Assembly: GCA_002436085.1 (NCBI GenBank)
Contig: DIXT01000013.1
Coordinates: 1-44,323 of the forward strand
Direction of reading: 5' to 3'
From: Anaerolineaceae bacterium UBA6073
Lineage (GTDB): Bacteria > Chloroflexota > Anaerolineae > Anaerolineales > Anaerolineaceae
DNA: 44,323 nt
Shown: piece by piece, positions 15,037 to 22,818 of the stretch
How the letters are laid out: each line of letters begins with the position of its first letter
How positions within the stretch are numbered: the stretch's first letter is position 1
Position numbers and translations under genes: made by a program
Notes under the pieces: model-generated
Databases searched by the model: none
Told to the model about the DNA's origin: nothing
What the model saw: only the letters and a program-made list of their open reading frames with translations

Positions 15037-16485
15037 ATGCGCACCCGCCTGCTGATTGCCTTTCTGGTTGTGATTATTGCCGCTTTGGGCACGGTACTGC
15101 TGATATCGAATTATTCCACGAACGTGCAAGTGCGCGGCTATGTGCGCAGGAGTATGAATGAAAGCAGCATGATGTTCGCGGAGGAACTCAACACTTATTT
15201 CCACGAGAAGGGCACGTGGGCTGGCGTGGAAATGATGTTCATGGAAACTGGCGCGGAAAACACCATGATGGAAGACAATTCCAGTCAGATGGGAAACCAA
15301 CATCAGGGCCAGGGCGCCGGACAGACGCAAGGCCAGGGCGCAGACCAGGCGCAAGGTCAGGGGGCAGAAGGTCCTCTTATATCTGTTCGCAGAAACGGGA
15401 TTCTCGCAGACGAGAATGGGAAAGTGATTTACGCCAACGAGCCAATTCGGATAGGGACTTACCTCACGAAAGCAGAGCGCGATGCCGCCATCTTGCTGGA
15501 ACAGGACGGCGCGCTAATCGGCTACCTGTTCGTGCCGGGCGCGCTTTCAAGCTTGCCGGCGAACTTCGAATCCCAACTGATGCAGAAAGTTCAACAGGCT
15601 ATCCTGACCGCCGCGCTGGTTTCCATCCTGGCGGCGCTGCTTTTGGCGCTTGTGCTGACCAACCTGTTCGTCAAACCAATCCGCGAGCTGACGGAAAGCG
15701 CGGAAAGCATTGCCGCCGGTGATTTTAGCGAGCGTGTGCACATAAAAAGCTATCCTGAAGCGGAGCGGCTGGGGAAAACGCTGAACACAATGGCGGCTTC
15801 GCTGCAATCCGCGGAAGCAAAACGCCAGGCGCTTACCGCTGATATCGCCCACGAACTGCGCAACCCCCTGGCTGTGCAGCGAGCGCAGCTGGAAGCCCTG
15901 GAGGACGGCGTGTTTCCGCTCGACCTCAACGCTTTAAAGCCCATTCACGAGCAGAATGCGCTGCTCATCCGCCTGGTGGACGACTTGCGTGTGCTCGCGC
16001 TCGCGGAAGCGGGCAAACTGAGCCTCAACAAGCGCCCTACCGACCTGCGCGCGCTTTGCCAGACTACCTTGAAAGGCTTTGAAGCCGCATTCTCAGCCAA
16101 GAATCTGCAGGTGGACACGCGCTGCGAGAGCCCGCTGCCGCTGGTGAATGTTGATCCGGATCGGATCCAGCAAATCTTCCACAACCTTCTGATGAACGCC
16201 CAGCGCTACACCCGGCAGGGTACGAGGATTGATATCAGCATCCTTCAGGACGGGGCGTTCGCGCGGGTGGACGTGCGCGACCACGGCGATGGCATCGCGC
16301 CGGAAGACTTGCCCCATATTTTTGACCGTTTCTACCGCGCTGACCCCAGCCGCGAACGCGAGAGCGGCGGAACGGGGTTGGGGTTGGCAATTGCCCGCAA
16401 TCTGGCTGAAGCGCACGGCGGAACTTTGAGCGCGGAAAACCACCCGGAAGGCGGCGCGGTTTTCAGCCTGCGGCTGCCCATCTAA
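15037..16485 (+). CDS. Membrane sensor histidine kinase with Met-rich extracytoplasmic loop
   Basis: The 482-residue kinase has membrane helix 1 (about 4-26), an extracytoplasmic loop (27-185), helix 2 (about 187-210), HAMP (about 210-262), HisKA with His272 in DIAHELRNPLA, and an HATPase domain with N, G1 (DHGDGIAPEDL), F (IFDRFYRA) and G2 (GTGLGLAIARNL) boxes. The loop is unusual: nine Met residues lie between positions 40 and 85, including three MM pairs, and a Gln-Gly-Ala repeat stretch covers about 89-111. Methionine-rich loops are known in Cu(I)/Ag(I)-handling proteins, so metal sensing is one possibility. The gene starts immediately after the regulator gene. Confidence 0.95.
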   Translation: MRTRLLIAFLVVIIAALGTVLLISNYSTNVQVRGYVRRSMNESSMMFAEELNTYFHEKGTWAGVEMMFMETGAENTMMEDNSSQMGNQHQGQGAGQTQGQGADQAQGQGAEGPLISVRRNGILADENGKVIYANEPIRIGTYLTKAERDAAILLEQDGALIGYLFVPGALSSLPANFESQLMQKVQQAILTAALVSILAALLLALVLTNLFVKPIRELTESAESIAAGDFSERVHIKSYPEAERLGKTLNTMAASLQSAEAKRQALTADIAHELRNPLAVQRAQLEALEDGVFPLDLNALKPIHEQNALLIRLVDDLRVLALAEAGKLSLNKRPTDLRALCQTTLKGFEAAFSAKNLQVDTRCESPLPLVNVDPDRIQQIFHNLLMNAQRYTRQGTRIDISILQDGAFARVDVRDHGDGIAPEDLPHIFDRFYRADPSRERESGGTGLGLAIARNLAEAHGGTLSAENHPEGGAVFSLRLPI

Positions 16486-16500
16486 GCCGCGGTTTCGCTT

Positions 16501-17643
16501 TTAGAGGCGGATTGAACTGCGGGTATACACCCGAAGGATATATTCCTGGCTGGAATTCTGCAAAAACTTAAAGATCAGGCGGGCGTGCATCTGTTCTCCG
16601 GCGTCCAAGAGCGCGGCAATGTCCTGATTGCGGTCGCGCGGAATATAGCCCAGCATGTCTCCGTCCGATGTCAAAATTGCGACCGTGCGCGGATCGTAAG
16701 CGTTATCAGGCTCCCTCTGCAGCGTTAGCTCATCCCAAAAGCCCAGCATGGGTTTCTTCGCACCCAGGTCATGGTAAAAAGTGCCGGCGGCTCGTGTTTG
16801 TTGCAGGAACACCCAGGAAAGTGCGTTCTCCTGCGGCTCGGCGGGATACACTTCTTTGATTCTGCCGGTGAGCCAGCAAATGGCGCGTACCAGCATCCCT
16901 GGGGCGGGCGCCAAAGGGGTCATATCGGCTGGAATCAGCACATCCATTGTCAACCCAACCGTTTGCACGGTAGCCACGTACACCAGCTTCTTGCTGAGGT
17001 CGTTGGTATAGACGCTGAGCGCAGTGATCATGCCCCCGAATTCGAGAATGGGGTGAAAGACGCCCTTTTCCACCAGGTGAACACCGATTGGCGAGGCGAA
17101 AAAACGCAGTTTTTGTTCGCTTTCTTTGCCCGGCATCGGGAAGGCGCTGCCCGGTTGGATGAGCTCAATCTCTTTTGGGAAAGCCGCCAGCTGCACCTGG
17201 GCGCGCGCCGGCAGAGAAATATGGTCATACCAGTGAAAATTGGGGGGTTTGAACACCAGCGGCATACTGTCGCGCGTGGTGTGCTGGCGCTCGCCCTCAG
17301 CACCGTCCTCTCCATAATAAAGATTTTCACCGTTGGCAGTCCGCGCCTCAAACAGACCTTCCGGCGCGGATTCCGGGTCTGGAAAACGCTCCGTCAGGAG
17401 CAATTCCTGGCTGGTAAACGAATGAAAATGGACGCTGAAGCTGTTAGCTTTGGCCAGTATTTCCTTCCCGAAATAGATTTCCGGCCCCTGCTTGCTGCGG
17501 TAGGACAGGTATTCCCATGCACCGATTTGGAGCACGGAAAGCCTGCTGGTCGCCATGTCAATAAAGCGCGAGCGGTCCTGCTCATCGTTAAGTTCGTATC
17601 CAAGACAATCCAGCAAGTGAAACATTGTCCCTCTGGGGTTCAT
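16501..17643 (-). CDS. HIRAN-domain protein
   Basis: The start at 17643 gives 380 residues (MNPRGTMFHLLDCLGYEL); a second ATG at 17625 is equally possible and has AGAGGG just upstream. The frame is open further up to 17877, but that stretch only encodes four 16-residue repeats from an intergenic array and is not counted. The C-terminal ~90 residues fit a HIRAN domain (LQREPDNAYDPRTVAILTSD, MLGYIPRDRNQDIAALLDAG). In other proteins HIRAN binds DNA ends and is fused to helicases or nucleases. The N-terminal 280 residues are not recognised and contain no visible helicase motif. Sequence TATAAT overlaps the first ATG (17643-17648), which favours the downstream start or a leaderless message. Confidence 0.75.
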   Translation of the reverse strand: MNPRGTMFHLLDCLGYELNDEQDRSRFIDMATSRLSVLQIGAWEYLSYRSKQGPEIYFGKEILAKANSFSVHFHSFTSQELLLTERFPDPESAPEGLFEARTANGENLYYGEDGAEGERQHTTRDSMPLVFKPPNFHWYDHISLPARAQVQLAAFPKEIELIQPGSAFPMPGKESEQKLRFFASPIGVHLVEKGVFHPILEFGGMITALSVYTNDLSKKLVYVATVQTVGLTMDVLIPADMTPLAPAPGMLVRAICWLTGRIKEVYPAEPQENALSWVFLQQTRAAGTFYHDLGAKKPMLGFWDELTLQREPDNAYDPRTVAILTSDGDMLGYIPRDRNQDIAALLDAGEQMHARLIFKFLQNSSQEYILRVYTRSSIRL

Positions 17644-17656
17644 TATACAATAGGCG

Positions 17657-17951
17657 CGGATGGAGGTCTTTCTACATTCTCCGAGGGAGAAGGTGCCCGC
17701 AGGGCGGATGGAGGTCTTTCTACCTTCTCCGAGGGAGAAGGTGCCCGCAGAGCGGATGGAGGTCTTTCTACCTTCTCCGAGGGAGAAGGTGCCCGCAGGG
17801 CGGATGAGGGTCTTTCTACCTTCTCCGAGGGAGAAGGTGCCCGCAGGGCGGATGAGGGTCTTGTAAGATTCCCCCATTTGGTAAAGTTACTTTAGAGCAG
17901 ACGAGGGAAATACTGGACCTCATCAGTCTCGCTGCGCTCGCCAGCTTTGCC
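17657..17951. repeat. 48-bp tandem array, first cluster, with 103-bp tail
   Basis: Four full 48-bp units start at 17657, 17705, 17753 and 17801, and a fifth partial unit starts at 17849. Each unit contains the palindrome ACCTTCTCCGAGGGAGAAGG. Units differ by one to three bases. The partial fifth unit runs into a tail (17849-17951) that recurs nearly identically at 18214-18316. Because 48 is a multiple of three, long false reading frames run through the array. Confidence 0.93.
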
Positions 17952-18069
17952 TTCGGCACGCAATCAGTCCCAAGAGAAGCTTTTTTTACAGTACGTGACC
18001 GAAGGTCTCCGCAGTCGTAGGGGCGAAGCATCGTTTATGACCTTCCCCTGGGGGAAGGTGCCCGCAGGG

Positions 18070-18316
18070 CGGATAGAGGTCTTTCTACCTTCTCCGAGGG
18101 AGAAGGTGCCCGCAGGGCGGATGGAGGTCTTTCTACCTTCTCCGAGGGAGAAGGTGCCCGCAGGGCGGATGGGGCTCTTTCTACCTTCTCCGAGGGAGAA
18201 GGTGCCCGCAGGGCGGATGAGGGTCTTGTAAGATTCCCCCATTTGATAAAGCTACTTTAGAGCAGACGAGGGAAATACTGGACCTCATCAGTCTCGCTGC
18301 GCTCGCCAGCTTCTCC
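18070..18316. repeat. 48-bp tandem array, second cluster, with repeated tail
   Basis: Three full 48-bp units start at 18070, 18118 and 18166 and a partial one at 18214, preceded by a diverged half unit with CCTTCCCCTGGGGGAAGG. The tail 18214-18316 matches 17849-17951 with only a few differences, so array plus tail was duplicated with a 365-base offset. Between the clusters lies non-coding sequence (17952-18040). No gene is seen between 17644 and 18528. Confidence 0.93.
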
Positions 18317-18411
18317 TTAGAGAAGCTTACAAGATTACGCTGAGCTCGCCCGCTCAAACTCCATCACACACAATCCCTAAAGAAGCTAAGGACGCCCTGG
18401 CTGCAAGTAAA

Positions 18412-18459
18412 ATTCGGGAAGCTAATCATTCGGGAAGCCAATCATTCGGGAAGCCAATC
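18412..18459. promoter_or_regulatory. Three perfect-phase 16-bp direct repeats upstream of an LCP gene
   Basis: ATTCGGGAAGCCAATC occurs at 18428-18443 and 18444-18459, and with one change at 18412-18427. The block ends just before the -35 position of the LCP promoter, whose -10 is TATAAT at 18484-18489. The -35 itself is poor, so the repeats could be activator sites, or simply a local microsatellite. Confidence 0.5.
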
Positions 18460-18483
18460 TAAAAACCTCTCCAGAAATTACGC

Positions 18484-18489
18484 TATAAT
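18484..18489 (+). promoter_or_regulatory. -10 box of the second LCP gene
   Basis: TATAAT lies 39 bases before the ATG at 18529, with AAGGA directly upstream of that ATG. The position 17 bases upstream reads AAAAAC, not a -35 consensus. Confidence 0.6.
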
Positions 18490-18528
18490 ACAAAAGATTG
18501 TTCTCAGAAAAGTCTGTGGAATAAGGAT

Positions 18529-19698
18529 ATGAAAAAGAAAACTCTTATTGCGTTACTTGTATTTACCGCTGTGGTGTTAATAGGCGGCGGATTGTACCTG
18601 GCTAATCGCTGGAATAAACCGATGGCTGAAGCAATTAACCTGCCTTCGCGCACGGCGGTTACCCCCTCCGCGCAAAGCAGCACGCCCGACGGGCAAGCTG
18701 AAACTTCCGTTCCGACCAAAACCAGCGCGGCAGCCAACGACCTTCCGACCACTGCTTTCACGGCGACTACCCCCAAACCTTTGTGCGGCGGACCGGAAGT
18801 GATGTACATCATTGCGGCGGGAATTGATACCGACGACCCCAACTACACTTACGGCCTTTCGGATGTGATGCGCGTCATCCGCGTAGATTTTGTAACCCCC
18901 AAGGTAACCGTGCTCACCCTTCCGCGGGACCTGAAAGTGGACCTGGTTGATATCATCGCAGCCAAGGCGGCAGAGGTTCCCAATGCCAAACTGAACCAGG
19001 CATATTTTTACGGCAGCCCGGGCATGAGCTATTACACGGGTACCGGCGGTGGGATGGGGCTGCTGGCGCGCGTTCTGGCGCACAATTATGACCTGTATGT
19101 GGACAATTACGCTGCGGTAAATATGATTGCCTTTGAGGAAATTATTGATGCGATGGGCGGCGTGGATGTGTATCTGGAAGAACCGGTGGACGGCAGACCG
19201 CTGGGTAAAGACGATGTCGACCCGTACAAACAGGGGCAGGGGTACTTCCCCAAGGGCTGGAACCACCTGACCGGTTTTGACGCCCTCAGTTTTGTGCGCA
19301 TCCGCGACCGTTACGGAGAAGTGGCGCGCACCGACCACCAGACCATGCTGATTTGCGGCATTCAGGATAAGCTGAACAGCCCTGAAATTATTGCAAGCGT
19401 GCCCAATATGGTGCTATCGGTGCTGGATGACATCCAGACCGACCTGACCCTGGCGCAAATCCGCCAACTGATTTGCCTGCTGCCCAAACTCTCACGCGAG
19501 AATCTGCAGTTTGTGCGCTTTCCGGATGAATGGATGGTGCAGGGGCGCGCGGACATTGCGCGACTTGGCAATACCTTTGTGTGGGATATCCCGGTTGAAA
19601 AGATTGTTGAGTTCATCAACGCCTTTGAAAACGACACACTTCCTGTAGTGCTGGAAGAAGGCGGAACAACCTGCCCGGTGAACCCGCCTAAAAAATAG
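18529..19698 (+). CDS. LytR-CpsA-Psr (LCP) family protein
   Basis: The 389-residue protein has an N-terminal signal anchor (about residues 5-25) and a Ser/Thr/Ala-rich linker, then an LCP domain (about 88-310). Signatures are GLSDVMRVIRVDF, VLTLPRDLKVDL, KLNQAYFYG, FEEIIDAMGGVDVYLEEPV and SFVRIRDRYGEVARTDHQTMLI, the last carrying the arginines that bind the pyrophosphate of the lipid substrate. No LytR_C domain is present, unlike the LCP protein at 3306-4715. The expected role is transfer of a lipid-linked glycopolymer to the cell wall. Three 16-bp repeats upstream suggest regulated expression. Confidence 0.92.
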   Translation: MKKKTLIALLVFTAVVLIGGGLYLANRWNKPMAEAINLPSRTAVTPSAQSSTPDGQAETSVPTKTSAAANDLPTTAFTATTPKPLCGGPEVMYIIAAGIDTDDPNYTYGLSDVMRVIRVDFVTPKVTVLTLPRDLKVDLVDIIAAKAAEVPNAKLNQAYFYGSPGMSYYTGTGGGMGLLARVLAHNYDLYVDNYAAVNMIAFEEIIDAMGGVDVYLEEPVDGRPLGKDDVDPYKQGQGYFPKGWNHLTGFDALSFVRIRDRYGEVARTDHQTMLICGIQDKLNSPEIIASVPNMVLSVLDDIQTDLTLAQIRQLICLLPKLSRENLQFVRFPDEWMVQGRADIARLGNTFVWDIPVEKIVEFINAFENDTLPVVLEEGGTTCPVNPPKK

Positions 19699-19711
19699 CC
19701 GGATTTAGCAG

Positions 19712-20653
19712 CTAAAAGTTCACACGCAGGTCCATGCCCTCATACAGCGGGGCAAGCTCGTCATAGCCATTAAAGAGCAGCGTGGGCCGCGAGCCGTTTT
19801 CACCGATGCGGCGTTCTTCACTCTGCGTCCAACGCGGATGGTCCACGGAGGGGTTAACGTTCGCATAAAAGCCGTACTCCTGCGGGGCAATCGCGTTCCA
19901 GAATGTGACCGGTTGCTCCGCCTGCAAGGTGATGCGCACCACAGCCTTCAGGCTCTTGAAGCCGTACTTCCAGGGCACCACCAGCCGCAGCGGTCCGCCA
20001 GTCTGAGGGGAGAGCGCTTCGCCGTAAAGACCGGTTGCCAGGATGGTCAGGTCGTGGCGGGCTTCATCCAGACGCAGCCCTTCCAGATAGGGCCAGGGGA
20101 AACTCAAACTGGTCTGGCCGGGCATTTCCTCCGGGCGCAGCACCGACATAAAGCCCACATATTTCGCTTCCGGCAAGGGCTCCACATCGTCCAGGAGTTT
20201 TGATAGGGCGAAACCCTGCCAGGGCAGCACCATCGACCAGCCTTCCACGCAGCGCATGCGGTACACGCGCTCCTCCTGGGGAAAGCGGGCGAGAATGTCA
20301 TCAATGCTGTACTTTTTCGGGTTCTTTACCAGGCCGCCGACCTCAACCTGCCAGGGGCGCATGCTAAAATCCTGCGCTACTCCCGCCACAGAGGTCTTGG
20401 AGAGGCTGAATTCGTAATAGTTATTGTAGTTTTCAGCCAGTTCGCGTTTTGTTTCTATGTCCACAAGGGCGGGGTTGGTGGGCGAGACTTCCTCCGGCGT
20501 TCCCAGGCAAGCAGCCAGAAAGGCGCTCGCGCTGACGATACCCGCGGCTTTCAGGAACTGCCGGCGGGTGAGGTAGAGCTTTTGCGGCGTGATGAAGTCG
20601 TCAGGGCTTTGAGAGGCGGGTGTGTTCATCTGCGGCTCGCTTTCGTATAACAT
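19712..20653 (-). CDS. msrP: MsrP/YedY-like molybdopterin oxidoreductase, Tat lipoprotein
   Basis: The 313-residue protein belongs to the sulfite oxidase fold with an Mo-molybdopterin cofactor. Members reduce methionine sulfoxide residues in envelope proteins. The Tat signal is visible (LTRRQFLKAAG, residues 29-39) and ends in LAAC (Cys49), so the protein may be exported by Tat and then lipidated. MRCVEGWSMVLPWQG contains Cys135, the expected Mo ligand; LRLVVPWKYGFKSLKAV is the conserved C-terminal stretch. Start could also be the ATG at 20629. The haem membrane partner MsrQ is not adjacent, so the electron donor must be elsewhere. It converges with the LCP gene 13 bases away. Confidence 0.9.
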   Translation of the reverse strand: MLYESEPQMNTPASQSPDDFITPQKLYLTRRQFLKAAGIVSASAFLAACLGTPEEVSPTNPALVDIETKRELAENYNNYYEFSLSKTSVAGVAQDFSMRPWQVEVGGLVKNPKKYSIDDILARFPQEERVYRMRCVEGWSMVLPWQGFALSKLLDDVEPLPEAKYVGFMSVLRPEEMPGQTSLSFPWPYLEGLRLDEARHDLTILATGLYGEALSPQTGGPLRLVVPWKYGFKSLKAVVRITLQAEQPVTFWNAIAPQEYGFYANVNPSVDHPRWTQSEERRIGENGSRPTLLFNGYDELAPLYEGMDLRVNF

Positions 20654-20760
20654 AGAGACATTTTATTAGAACCGCTGAGAGAAAACCAATTAAAGCTTAT
20701 TCACGCCAGCGGCGGATGTGGGCTGATGGGATGGCTCGCGATGACGAATCTCCCATCATT

Positions 20761-21740
20761 AGCCCCCGTTGCAGGTCCATCACGTAAGCTGGAAACACAA
20801 GAAGGGGGCGCGGCAATCTGCCTTTTTTAGAGCTCTCACACTTGAGAGTTCAGCTTTATCGCAAATACATTTTACAACCCATGTGTCATAGGTTCTCGAA
20901 TGATTTAAGGGCAGACTGCCACGACCCTTTGCCAACCAACGCAACATTCATTCATCCGAGCCAGATGGCAAAGGGTCTCGCAGCGACAGAGTTTGATTCG
21001 TCATTGCGAGCCCCCGCTGCAGATCCATCACGGAAGCTGGAAACACAAGAAGGGGGCGTGGCAATCTGCCTTTGTCTTTGATTAAACTTTTGTGAGTGCC
21101 TTACCTCAGTTAACAAGCTAAACGCCTGACACCTGGACGTAATCGGAAAAACTCAAGCAGACTGCTACGACCCTTTGCCAATTGTAGGGGAATAAATCAT
21201 CTATGCTTGATGGCAAAGGGTCTCGCAGCGACAGAGTTTGATTCGTCATTAGCCCCCGTTGCAGGTCCATCACGTAAGCTGGAAACACAAGAAGGGGGCG
21301 TGGCAATCTGCCTTTTTTAGAGCTCTCACACTTGAGGGTTCAGCTTTATCGCAAATACTTTTTACAACCTATGTGTCTAAGGTTCTCGAATGATTTAAGG
21401 GCAGACTGCCACGACCCTTTGCCAACCAACGCAACATTCATTCATCCGAGCCAGATGGCAAAGGGTCTCGCAGCGACAGAGTTTGATTCGTCATTAGCCC
21501 CCGCTGCAGATCCATCACGGAAGCTGGAAACACAAGAAGGGGGCGCGGCAATCTGCCTTTTTTAGAGCTCTCACACTCGAGGGTTCAGCATTATCGCAAA
21601 TACTTTTTACAACCTATGTGTCTAAGGTTCTCGAATGATTTAAGGGCAGACTGCGACGACCCTTTGCCAATTGTAGGGGAATAAATCATCTATGCTTGAT
21701 GGCAAAGGGTCTCGCAGCAACTGAGTAGGATGTGCGCTCG
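20761..21740. repeat. Four tandem ~245-bp intergenic repeat units
   Basis: The unit start AGCCCCCG occurs at 20761, 21009, 21251 and 21496 (spacing 248, 242, 245). Each unit contains an inverted pair GACCCTTTGCCA / TGGCAAAGGGTC. Units 1 and 3 share one loop sequence between these arms and units 2 and 4 share another, so the types alternate A-B-A-B; unit 2 has a diverged middle. Two short open frames in the array are repeat artefacts. No gene is visible from 20654 to 21896. Confidence 0.9.
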
Positions 21741-21858
21741 CGATGACGAAATTCCTGTCATTACGATGGCGCGCCAGCGTGTCCTTCGGATGCCGCCTTT
21801 TTGTCCCTCGCTAAAATAGACCTCCAACCTTAGCGCAGAAAGCCTGTTATTAAATTGG

Positions 21859-21864
21859 TATAAT
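21859..21864 (+). promoter_or_regulatory. -10 box of the EEP-family gene
   Basis: TATAAT, 32 bases before the TTG start at 21897; AAGGAAG serves as ribosome binding site. No clear -35 is visible. Confidence 0.55.
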
Positions 21865-21896
21865 CCACGCAGAAAGCTGAAAAAGGAAGCGACCTG

Positions 21897-22793
21897 TTGA
21901 AATCAACCTTACGCGTCATGACCCTGAACCTGGGGGGTGGAATAAAAAATTTTAGCGGCACGTTGGAAACAAACGTCAACCGCAGTGAAGCCTTGCTTGC
22001 CCTAATCCACCAAATCAAGCCGGATTTGTTATGCGTGCAGGAGATTGCCCAGTACGTGGACGGGGACGGTATCAAGCACAGCATGGTGGACCTGATCCGC
22101 GAAGGCGCGCAATTCTCCCATGCGTATTACGGCGAGACGCTTTCCATGAAACGCCATATGCAGGTACGCAAAGACCTGATGGTTGAGGGGCTGTTCAAAG
22201 ACTGGTGGGATTGGTCCAAAGGCAACGCGGTGTTTTCGCGGATCCCATTTGCGCGGCTGAGCTCTGAGAAAAAGGACGGATTTCCGCGCAATGTGCCCAT
22301 CTTTCAGCCGCTGACCTACGAGGGCACGCGCGACACCGATCCGCGCTTCGCGATTATCGCGCGCGTTAAGCAGGCGCCTTTTCCATATCTGGTTAACATG
22401 CACCTGACCACGCTGGTGGGCGAGCGCGGGGAAGCTCCGCAGGAAAAAATTATCCAATCGGCGCGCGAACTGCGGGCCGAACAAATCCTGCGGGTGATGG
22501 ATTTGGTGGAAGCCAACATCCTCAAAGCGGGTTTGCCCCTCATCCTCACCGGCGATTTAAACGCCAACCCGGATGAGGACGCGCTTTCCGGGATTTTGGA
22601 GGCGGAAAAAGGGTTCACGCGCCTTGTGCCCGAAAATCCGATCGCCACACATCCTTTTGCGGGTGAGGTAGATCATTTCTATATATCTCCGACAGGCACG
22701 CTGCGCGAATATCGCTGCAAAGTGATTGATAACGACCTGGCGCACCGCAGTTCCGACCATCTGCCTGTGGTGGCGGACCTGGTTTTTGCATAA
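21897..22793 (+). CDS. Endonuclease/exonuclease/phosphatase (EEP) family protein
   Basis: The start is a TTG with AAGGAAG upstream; protein length is 298 residues. The EEP fold shows in order: VMTLNLGG (strand one), DLLCVQEIAQ with the metal-binding Glu, the central VNMHLTTLVGERG with His, LILTGDLNANPDE with the catalytic Asp-Asn pair, and the terminal SSDHLPVVADL, with the final Asp-His pair. All catalytic positions look intact. Family members cut DNA, phospholipids or phosphoinositides; substrate is not readable here. No signal peptide is visible, so it should be cytoplasmic. It lies 25 bases before glmM on the same strand. Confidence 0.9.
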   Translation: MKSTLRVMTLNLGGGIKNFSGTLETNVNRSEALLALIHQIKPDLLCVQEIAQYVDGDGIKHSMVDLIREGAQFSHAYYGETLSMKRHMQVRKDLMVEGLFKDWWDWSKGNAVFSRIPFARLSSEKKDGFPRNVPIFQPLTYEGTRDTDPRFAIIARVKQAPFPYLVNMHLTTLVGERGEAPQEKIIQSARELRAEQILRVMDLVEANILKAGLPLILTGDLNANPDEDALSGILEAEKGFTRLVPENPIATHPFAGEVDHFYISPTGTLREYRCKVIDNDLAHRSSDHLPVVADLVFA

Positions 22794-22818
22794 TTATTAT
22801 TGGAATTGGACTTTTTGT

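Noticed and set aside
17644..17877. N-terminal extension of the HIRAN protein made of four 16-residue repeats
   Set aside because: The residues come only from the intergenic 48-bp array, the same unit recurs outside any gene at 18070-18213, and a promoter-like TATAAT lies downstream of the extension.
17657..18213. CRISPR-like array
   Set aside because: The 48-bp units are directly adjacent with no variable spacers, and no cas gene is nearby.
20842..21565. Two similar small plus-strand reading frames
   Set aside because: Both are produced by the 245-bp repeat units and show no protein family pattern or ribosome binding site.
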